Below, piece after piece: positions 56,861-64,000 of a stretch of DNA of 64,000 bases (positions are counted from its first letter, which is position 1; each line of letters opens with the position of its first letter). Source of the DNA: Chrysoporthe austroafricana (taxonomy: Eukaryota; Ascomycota; Sordariomycetes; Diaporthales; Cryphonectriaceae); contig JYIP02000001.1 in assembly GCA_001051155.2 (NCBI GenBank), positions 4,092,001 to 4,156,000 on the forward strand. The letters run 5' to 3'. The notes beneath the pieces are model-generated. The model did no database searches, had not been told where the DNA came from, and was given only the letters and a program-made list of their open reading frames with translations. The translations under genes and the position numbers were made by a program.

Positions 56861-58241
56861 ACCGCGGTAGAATCCGTTGTTCTGTACCACCTGGTGAGCA
56901 CCGGTCCGCTTCTGGTTTACATATTTGGCCCTCAGCAGTACGGCCAAGACAGATACCAAGCACAGGCTTTTCGTCCGAATTCGACATATGCAGGACCTCC
57001 ATATTGGCAATATTCATCGTTCACAGTGACTACCATTCCAGGCGACGAGGGACCTGGTGAGGGTGTAGATGCACGTACGTGAGAGTGAAAGTGAGAGTGA
57101 GACAGAAGTGAGGAAGCCGCTGAGAAATGAGAGCGAAAAGATAGGAACGAGGGCCCGAGATCTAGGTCCGACCAGCCTTGTCGCATACTATCCCTCGACA
57201 GACTGATGCCTAAGCCAACCGTCTCTATCGTAGTGTGATTTGAAGCATGTGCCTTTTTATGACAAGACCCAAAGCCTTCGTAGGAAGTCCTTCAGGCTGC
57301 TATACTTTACCCCTCCTCCTCCTCCTTTACCCCCTACTAGGTCCACCCCAAGGACGCTATCTGAATGATAAAGTACGAAGTTGTGTGAGCAAGGGCTGGT
57401 CTTCTCACCTGGAGCCCAGTCCGTAAGAGACGATGAGAAGCTATTATTGATACATACCAGTTGGATAGACCGCTCGGACATATAGGGGGTGCTGCAGGCA
57501 TACCAGCCGGGAAGCATAGTCTATACTTTAAAAGACCGAGTGCAAAGTTTGATTGTTGATTCTACTGTTACATGTTTGCAGATGGCTTTAATAGGCAGAC
57601 GATGCCTAATTTGCTGCGACGGCTGTGACCCGCAAACCAGGACGGACAGTGGTGTCCTGAAAAACCAACGCTGTTCTCAAGGACTATAGACAGCCAAGCC
57701 CCCGCCGCCCCTCCCCCCAAGCCCCCAAAGTGAAAAAGTACTATATATACAACGGATGTAGTGGCACCGAAGGACTGGGCCCGAGGAGCGTAAGACAACT
57801 CCTATGGGCACTCAGCAGGGATTCAGCCAAAAAGCAAGCAATATCAGGGTGTTGAGAACTCATTGCAACGATATTTACATTGTCCCGCGCTGCGTTGGGC
57901 GGGGGGAACGCATCGGGCTGGCACGTCTATGAAGTTGTATGCTGATATCGACTTGTAACGACGACAGTCTTCGTGGCCATGAGAAAGAACCGAGTTAGCC
58001 TCCGTTTGAAAATTCAAAGGTGCGTTTACCGTGGATAAGAGAGAGAGAGAGGTGCAACCGAGCCCAACGCCAACCAACACCAGCAAAGAAAGTCCAAAGA
58101 ACCGATCTGCGTGCCGCAGCGTGGAGTGCCTCTGCGCCGCGGTCGAAAGTCCGGCTTGAGCTTGGGTGACCCGACAAGTCGTTTCGTTGCCGGGCCCCGA
58201 GACAGCCGGGGCGAAAGGTTTTCTGCAGCAGAAAAAGCATC
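56861..58241. other. Convergent 3' intergenic region
   Basis: About 1.4 kb between carrier and SPF30 stops, AT-richer than coding DNA. A GTGAGA-type purine repeat lies around 57078-57105. No gene was recognised. Confidence 0.55.
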
Positions 58242-59332
58242 TTAGTCAACGTCCTCATTAGGTTGGTAGATGTGACGACTCCGGGTAGGATCCTTGCGCA
58301 TGGCCTGGCCCGAGCCTGTGAAACCAACTGTGGAGGCGCACACACGTCAGTATACGGTCTCCGTCCGCACAAAATCTGGTGTACAGCGATACGTACCTCG
58401 ACCGTGGACACCGTCCGGCGTCCGGAACATGCTATCCTTCTTCTGCGCCTTGCCAAACTTGCTCTTGCTGTTGAACTCCTGCCACTTGTTCTTCCCCTTC
58501 TCGAGCTCCTTGTTCGCCTTGATCTTCTTGAACTTCTTGACCGGCTTCTCGCCGCCGTCGGCGTTCTTCTCCTCCGCCTGCGGGTACACGCTCGGCGCGC
58601 TAGTCAGGACGATGCCATTGTTGCTCGTCGCGGGACCGCTGCCGCCGCCGACACCGGGGCCGGCCCCCGCCGCCAGCGGCGTCCCGGGCGCGGCCGGGCT
58701 GGCGAGGCTGCTGCCCGCGCCCGCAGCCGTACCGTCGGCCTTCCGCTTGTTGTTCGCAGGCTTGATGTCCCGCCCCCTCAGCGTCTCGACCGTGTCGTAG
58801 CTCTTGAACTTGACCGTGTAGATCGGCTGCGTGCTGCTCCCCGTGACCGATGTGATCCGGGCCGGGTAGAAGCCCTTGTCGCCCGACACCCACTTGGCCA
58901 GGACCGTGTCGTTGACCGCGTAAGCCACCGGCGCCGCCTCCGCGGCCGCGGCCGCGGCCTCCGCGCGCTCCCTCTCCTCCTCGGCCTGCTTCTTGAACGC
59001 CGGGTGGTTCTCGCGCGACCACTTCTCTGGCTCCGCCGGCGGGGGCGGCGGCGCGGGTGCGGCGCGGGCGGCCTGCGCGGGGCGCGCGGAGGGGGCGATG
59101 TCCGCGATGGACTCGTTGATCATCTTGATCATCTCGTCCAGCTCGGCCCTGAGCCCGAGGAGCTCGGCGTTCTCGGGCTCATCGTTGAGGGACTGGAGGA
59201 CGATGTCCAGCTGCCGATCGGGGTCAGTAAGTGATGCGGTGGTCGAGAGGGCGGGCAGGGGGCGGCCCGGGCGCATACCTGCTCCTGGTACTGCTTCTTC
59301 TCCTCCTCGAGCTGCGACAGCTGCGCGCTCAT
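58242..59332 (-). CDS. Tudor-domain splicing factor SPF30 (SMNDC1 homologue)
   Basis: Three exons, 59332-59279, 59210-58397, 58327-58242; 317 residues. SPF30 is a spliceosomal assembly factor whose Tudor domain binds dimethyl-arginines of Sm proteins. An N-terminal coiled coil (SQLEEEKKQYQEQLDIVL and RAELDEMIKMINESI) leads to an Ala/Glu helix. The Tudor domain follows (~115-170, DTVLAKWVSGDKGFYPARI, YTVKFKSYDTVETL). After an Ala/Gly-rich linker, the basic tail (KKIKANKELEKGKNKWQEF, KKDSMFRTPDGVHGR, VGFTGSGQAMRKDPTRSRH) is the family's C-terminal signature, completed only by exon 3. An alternative reading as SGF29 is rejected because it has a single Tudor plus this tail. Confidence 0.9.
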
Positions 59333-60276
59333 TTTTATAACTCAGACCTAAGCGCGTTGTATACGTGTGTGTCCTTGCTAGTGCCTCCTGGGGACAGACG
59401 ATGCGGTCAGCGCGGGCGGTTGATGCGGACGTGAGCTGGTCTTGGGAGCGAGTCCAAAGCGATGAAGACCGTCTGCGGCGACGGGATGAACTTGTAAGTA
59501 GTCACGAGTCGCCGCCTAGGCCAAAGTTGGACCCCTGCGAGTCGACCAAATGGCTTAGTAAGCCGAACTGACCAGGACCCAGCCGGCGCACTTGCCTCCC
59601 ACTTGCCTCCCACGAGGAAGTCAACACCACTGTCCTCTTTCCTCACAAGAGCACAATATAAGCCACGACTCCTCTCATGCTTCCGCAACCGCCGGTATCA
59701 ATAGTGTGGTGGTCATTTGTCTGGCTCTGCTTGTCATCTGATGTACTCACATTCGAGTCCGGCGGGGCTATTAGCTTAATGGCTTTGCCCGCCATAGGAT
59801 CTATCCCTTGACGGTGGAGGCAAAGCTGTTCTGACTTTTGCCATTTTATTCTTCTTTGTCATTCCCGTTTTTTTTTCCTTTTTTTTTGCACAGAGACTTG
59901 CCATGTAGATGATGCACGTAGACTGCTCGCGGGCAGTTGGACGAAGGAGGACACGGTTTCATCTTTAGCTATAGACAAACTCGTGAAGAACCTCATGTTA
60001 GTTGGACCAGCTTATAAGGAGTGGAACCGAGCCTGAGAAGGCCTTCAAGCTCGTTGTCCTATGCCCTGCTCAAACACCATCTCTGCCGTGTGTCCTTGAA
60101 CCCTGGGATATCGGGAGCCAGATCTCACATAGACACCTCCGGCCGATATTGCACTCATGTAATGATACCAAAGCAGTATAACTCCTGAATCGATCGATCG
60201 GTACCTGAGACTCTTCCCTCCTCCGATTCGAGGGGGCGAGCCTCAATGTCACCAGCTCACTCGAGCCGTGCCCCGC
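59333..60276. other. Intergenic region upstream of SPF30
   Basis: Promoter side of SPF30 and downstream of the TCO89-like gene. A T-rich run lies near 59868-59888. A GC-rich clover-like stretch at ~59760 was considered as a tRNA and rejected. Confidence 0.55.
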
Positions 60277-62172
60277 CTAGTCCGCACTCGCGGCGAGGTC
60301 CGCCAGATTCTTATCCCACATACTCCTCAGGATGGCCTGGATCCCTTCATCCTCCTCCCCGTTGACCAGACTCGCCCCACTGAGACGGGACCCCGGCCCC
60401 TCATGCATCCTGGCCGCTGCGCCGCCGTCGTCCGTGTCGAAGCTCGAGCCCGCCCCGCTATGCCTAATGGTCGAGTAGGGCCGCTTGGGCGTCTCCGGCC
60501 TCCTCCCGTTCGCGGTGTCCCGGAAGCTCTGGCTCAGCCCGAAGTTGTGCACAGAGTGCCGGCTCGACGACGCCCCGCGCGGTATCCTCCTGGCCTGGTC
60601 GTTGCCGGGAAGCTGGGCGATCCGCGCCAGGGACCGCGCGACGGGGTTCTGGTACCGGCGGACGATGTTGTACTCCACGCCCGTGCGCTCGAGGAGCTTG
60701 TACACGCGCGGGTCCTGGCTCTCGTAGCCCGCGCCCCCGATGAGAGGGCCGGCAACCTCCGCGACCTCGGCTGCGAAGCCGCCTATCCCGGAATGGCGGT
60801 GGCGTACGGGCTCCATGGATGAGCTGGCGCGCTGGAGGTTGATCTTCTGTTGTGTCCGGCTCTTCTCTGATGGTGCGGCGACGGGGCCTTCCTTCCTAGA
60901 GCGGGCTGTGGTCGCTATCGCACTCGTGATGCCGGTGTCTTCTTCGTCTGTTAGCTCCTCGTCGTCACCGCCGTCGTCCTGTACGTGCGTAGTCGCGCTG
61001 GACAGCCCAGTATCGGCCGGCCCGGGGAGGCCGCCCATGGACTGTGGTCTCTTGCCCGCCCTGCCAGCCTCACCGGGTGTGTAGAACGATCCGCCCGAGC
61101 CCTGTGATGTGATGAAGCGCGACGTGACCTCGTCAACGCCATTGCTCCCCGCCACGCCCTGCGGCTGCGCCGGCGTGACGGATAGTGTGCTCGCCGAGTA
61201 CCTGCTGTCGGGCGACGCCGCCTTCGCCATGGCTGTCATGTTCGACATGCTGGTAGTAGCACTGTGCGACGGCGTGCGCTGGAGCAGCCTCGAGGTCAGA
61301 TTCCTGCTGTGCTGCGTGGTGTCGTCGAACAGGAGCTTCTGCGGCCCGGCCAGCGGCGTCGGCTCTTCGTCCCCGTTGTCGTCGTCGTCGTCTTCCTCCT
61401 CCTCCTCCTCTGCCGTGGCGTCGCTACCGCCTGCACGGTGCACCGGGCTACCCTGCGCGTGCGCGGACGACTGGCCGCTCGTGATGACGGAGCCACGGCG
61501 GGACAGGTACGGGGAGGCGGAGCTGCTGGCGTCGACCCACTCGTCTACGTCGTCGTCGTCCTGGTCCAGCTGGCCGTCCGTGCCGAGGTCGAAGTGGACG
61601 GCGGACTTGGCCGGCTTGAGCTTGCTGACGGCCTTCTCGGAGGAGGAGCGCTTGAGCTGGCCCGAGGACTTGCTCCGCCTGCCGACCTCGACGTGGGACT
61701 TGTTGCGTTTCAGGCTCGTCTGCGAGGCGTTCTTCTTCAGGTTCGTGGCGGACGGGTCGCGCGACAGCCTCGCCTCGGAGGAGTGTGAGGAGTGCTTGCG
61801 GTGGTGGTTCGACGACGAGGAGGAGGACGTCAGCCCGGGGGCGGGGGTCGTGCTACGCTCGGGGGAGGGGGAGGTGAGACGGCGGTTGAGCTTGGTCGAG
61901 GAGGTGGCCGCGCTCTGCTTGTGCAGGCCTTTCGAGGAGGGGACTCTTGCGTGTAACCGACCGCCGCCGGCGCCGCCTCCGACATGGTGCTTCTGCTGGT
62001 ATTTTCTGTGTTGCTGGTGCTGGTGGTGCTGCGGCGCCTGCTGCTGCTGCTGGCCGTGAGGACGCTGGGCCTGGTCGCTGGCCAATGGGTCGGGGTCGCG
62101 CGCCGTGGGAGGCCGTTTTGATTGGCCGGCGGACGGAGACATGCTGTCCCCTCGCTCGCCATCCCTAGCCAT
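60277..62172 (-). CDS. TORC1 subunit TCO89-like protein
   Basis: Single exon, 631 residues. Tco89 is a fungal-specific TORC1 component on the vacuolar membrane. The protein is largely disordered. Block one is TNLKKNASQTSLKRNKSHVEV with SSGQLKRSSSEKAVSKL, then SAVHFDLG, an acidic DDDDVDEWVDA and SPYLSRRGS. These short blocks in this order match what I recall of the TCO89 domain in filamentous fungi. A second conserved-looking part near the C terminus (YKLLERTGVEYNIVRRYQNP, QAILRSMWDKNLADLA) is helical. The N terminus is His/Gln-rich. Ser/Thr density suggests phospho-regulation. The assignment rests on motifs from memory, not alignment. The ATG at 62172 has a favourable AACCATGG context. Confidence 0.7.
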   Translation of the reverse strand: MARDGERGDSMSPSAGQSKRPPTARDPDPLASDQAQRPHGQQQQQAPQHHQHQQHRKYQQKHHVGGGAGGGRLHARVPSSKGLHKQSAATSSTKLNRRLTSPSPERSTTPAPGLTSSSSSSNHHRKHSSHSSEARLSRDPSATNLKKNASQTSLKRNKSHVEVGRRSKSSGQLKRSSSEKAVSKLKPAKSAVHFDLGTDGQLDQDDDDVDEWVDASSSASPYLSRRGSVITSGQSSAHAQGSPVHRAGGSDATAEEEEEEDDDDDNGDEEPTPLAGPQKLLFDDTTQHSRNLTSRLLQRTPSHSATTSMSNMTAMAKAASPDSRYSASTLSVTPAQPQGVAGSNGVDEVTSRFITSQGSGGSFYTPGEAGRAGKRPQSMGGLPGPADTGLSSATTHVQDDGGDDEELTDEEDTGITSAIATTARSRKEGPVAAPSEKSRTQQKINLQRASSSMEPVRHRHSGIGGFAAEVAEVAGPLIGGAGYESQDPRVYKLLERTGVEYNIVRRYQNPVARSLARIAQLPGNDQARRIPRGASSSRHSVHNFGLSQSFRDTANGRRPETPKRPYSTIRHSGAGSSFDTDDGGAAARMHEGPGSRLSGASLVNGEEDEGIQAILRSMWDKNLADLAASAD

Positions 62173-63223
62173 GGTTGCTTTTCCCCCTCGAGGGGTGTGC
62201 CCGCCCCAGACAAGGACGCGGCGGTCTACCTGTCGACTGTCCCTCTCCTCCTCCGTTCCACCAGCTCGTAGCGTGGGGGCTGGTCAGAGGTCAGCCCGCG
62301 CCGGCGTGTCGGGGCTGCGCCGTGTCGGTGTGAGATGATGGCTGGGAGCTCAACAGCACAGCTCGGGGAGGTCGTGGGTGAAGATGTGCTCAGTAGGGGG
62401 CGAGCCCTGGGTTGGGTGTGCATTGGGTTGAGGGATGGGCTCGAATTGTATCTCCTGGGCCGACAGGCTCGCCTCGGGGTCAATTGAGTCCGATCGAAGC
62501 TTGACTTGGCTCGACCTCGACCCGACCCGACCTGGCCCAACTCAACTTGTCCTGCTAGGGGCAGAAAGACCGAGACCATCCGGTTCGGATGGGAGTGACG
62601 TGCTGGGCCGAAAAGGCTAGGCTAGTCTCTCGGGCATTGTCCGTCTCTGATTCGTCTGCTTGCTGCTCTGCATGTCTGCCAGCAGGTACCCGGTACCTAC
62701 CTTCCTGCTTATGTAAGCATTCCTAGGTAAGTATCGCCTGCAGCGCGGGCATATACAAGTACGCATGCAATCACTAGAAGCAGGACGGCCTTCGGAATCG
62801 AACAGTACGCGTTATCCTCCCTTCTGAAACCATATCCAGGATACTGGGCATTCTTGAGATATTGGCCCCTCGGATGTCTGTGTCCTCTTGCGAGCTTGGT
62901 CTCACGGGAGGACGCTTGGGCTGACGGACATCTCCCAAGAGACAGTACGAATGGCTTCGCGCAACTTGAAATTGCAAGAAAAAGAGCTTCACGTAACTTG
63001 GAATTACAAAACAGCATCGTTCACGTTATTGCAGCAGGGATGACTGCAGAAATGTACTTACGTATTATCGACGAAGCCCCGTGAAGGGCTGTCTAACAGT
63101 ATCGATAAAGGAATCCATGTCCAGTGACTGCCTCTCCATAAGTATATAATTTTTTTTCGTTTGCCATAAACAGTCGTCTCTCCCAAACCTTTCATCATCT
63201 GTCGCAAGCATTCCGTCTTCTGA
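62173..63223. other. Intergenic region upstream of TCO89-like gene and of the right-edge repeat gene
   Basis: About 1 kb holding the TCO89-like promoter. A near-perfect AGGTACC/GGTACCT palindrome lies at ~62685-62700. The segment 62760-63160 may hold upstream exons or the promoter of the repeat gene, but none could be fixed. Confidence 0.5.
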
Positions 63224-63289
63224 CACAGGCACTTCATCTTCTGTGGCAAGCATTTCATCTCCTATCACAAGCATTTCATCGTCTGCCAG
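63189..63289. repeat. Imperfect 21-bp tandem repeat
   Basis: About five diverged units of the form CATTTCATC-TYCTGTGRCAAG, starting ~63189. The 21-bp period keeps all frames open, for example a Ser-rich heptad on the + strand and a Met-Leu-Ala-Glu-Asp heptad on the minus strand. Confidence 0.75.
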
Positions 63290-64000
63290 CAATCACGGAA
63301 AGAAACCACAGCAATCTTGGCGCAGAACACTCTTTCCGATTTCGAGGCCTTTGCTTCCCGCGTCGGAAACATTAACCCTGCCGAGCTGTGCTTGCAGATT
63401 CTTGAGCAGTTGGGCAACATCAACAAGCGAGTGAACTCGCTCGAGACCAGCCTCGGGGAACGCCTAACTGCAGTCGAAAAGAGCGTAACTGAGCTTGGAG
63501 AACGCACGACTGTGGCCGAAGACGGCGTGGCTGCACTCGAAATTACATTCCAAGACACACTCCAAGACACAATCGAGATGAAAATCCGAGACGAATTTGA
63601 CTACAAGATCGAAGACAGTGTGGCTGCTGCAGTTGAATACAGATTCGAAACCACCGTCGAGGGACGCATGACCGCAGTCGAAGACAAAGTCAAAGTCGGC
63701 ATGACTGCAGTCCAAGGACGCATGACTATGGTCGAAGACAGCGTGACTAACCTCGGAGGACGCACGACTGCAGCCGAAGGCTGCATGAGTTTGCTTAAGG
63801 CTAAATTAGGAGGACCTACGACCGCAAGCGAGGACGGCATGTCCTCACTCGAGACCAACCTTGGAAGACACACGGCTGCAGTCGAAGACGACATGACTCA
63901 CCTCGAAGGACGCACAACTGCCGTCGAAGACAGCGTGTTCTCGCTCGAAACCAAAGTTGGAGGGCGCATGACTGCAGTCGAAGGACGTACGGCTGCAATG
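63290..64000 (+). CDS. 5'-incomplete-model coiled-coil repeat protein, running off the window
   Basis: The frame is open without a stop from 63224 (after TGA 63221-63223) to the window end. No in-frame ATG occurs before 63578, so the start probably lies in an upstream exon; CTGCCAG at 63283-63289 is a plausible acceptor, used here as boundary. Translation begins with a helical part (AQNTLSDFEAFASRVGNIN, ELCLQILEQLGNINKRVNSL), then about twelve 14-residue repeats such as LGERLTAVEKSVTE, LGGRTTAAEGCMS, LETNLGRHTAAVEDDM and VGGRMTAVEGRTAAM, with Val/Leu at heptad a/d positions. This predicts a long parallel coiled coil or a fibrous protein. No function is recognised. Antisense frames over the same DNA are shadows. 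Confidence 0.65.

Noticed and set aside
58242..59332. Initial reading of the Tudor gene as SAGA subunit SGF29
   Set aside because: It has a single Tudor domain and the basic VGFTGSGQAMRKDPTRSRH tail typical of SPF30, not a tandem Tudor.
59755..59830. GGCGGGGCTATTAGCTTAATGG stretch resembling a tRNA 5' half (shown as GGGGCTATTAGCTTAATGG)
   Set aside because: No matching acceptor 3' strand or T-loop downstream.
61109..62059. 316-codon + strand Ser/Cys/Trp-rich frame
   Set aside because: Antisense shadow of the TCO89-like gene; CAG/CAC-rich sense codons produce it.
62685..62700. AGGTACC-C-GGTACCT palindrome as a regulatory site
   Set aside because: GGTACC-type words recur in several intergenic regions of this window without consistent position relative to genes; no factor can be named.

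Overview
The window looks like chromosomal DNA of a filamentous ascomycete (Pezizomycotina, most likely a Sordariomycete). The support is GC-rich genes with short GT-AG introns (about 50-290 nt), intergenic spaces of up to 4 kb, and a gene set typical of that group: a type III polyketide synthase, ATG13, PAN2, HSE1, SUP35 with a Q/G/Y-rich head, and a TCO89-like TORC1 subunit. No tRNA, rRNA, transposon or CRISPR array could be supported. The class is inferred from protein flavour and gene structure only.

Layout. 1-5.6 kb: a type III polyketide synthase (+) converging on a GIT1-like major-facilitator permease (-). 5.6-9.6 kb: a long low-complexity space with homopolymers, an N at 5850, a hexamer array and a 15-bp minisatellite. 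9.6-12.6 kb: a large acidic F-box-like protein (+). 13.3-17.4 kb: PAN2 (-), eight exons. 18.0-19.1 kb: an oxoglutarate/malate-type mitochondrial carrier (-) whose upstream region is a tandem duplication containing a second N. 19.1-23.1 kb: apparently empty. 23.1-29.5 kb: a DUF1295 membrane reductase-like gene (+), a centrin (-), BUD22 (+) and a short-chain dehydrogenase (+). 29.8-34.8 kb: a 1582-residue ankyrin/RCC1/BTB protein (-). 34.8-38.3 kb: a long divergent space. 38.3-45.4 kb: ATG13 (+) and HSE1 (+). 45.8-51.8 kb: a SNF2/Uls1-like translocase (-) and a putative RanGTP-binding-type protein (-). 52.5-56.9 kb: SUP35/eRF3 (+) and a 2-oxodicarboxylate carrier (+) built from tiny 5' exons. 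58.2-62.2 kb: a Tudor splicing factor SPF30 (-) and a TCO89-like protein (-). 63.3-64 kb: the start of a coiled-coil repeat gene (+) that runs off the edge.

Most genes are housekeeping and not one operon-like unit: RNA decay and splicing (PAN2, SPF30), ribosome biogenesis and termination (BUD22, SUP35), TORC1/autophagy/endosome (TCO89, ATG13, HSE1) and mitochondrial transport. I found no clear new defence or mobile system. The points most worth a second look are an 11-codon upstream ORF that stops one base before the ATG13 start, the 42-bp/14-residue coiled-coil repeat gene at the right edge, the micro-exon architecture of the oxodicarboxylate carrier, the acidic tail of the polyketide synthase, and the duplicated poly-T element in front of the carrier at 19 kb. 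Exon boundaries were worked out by hand from reading frame and splice consensus. Several of the apparent starts in these frames are TTG or GTG, so starts were re-placed on ATG.
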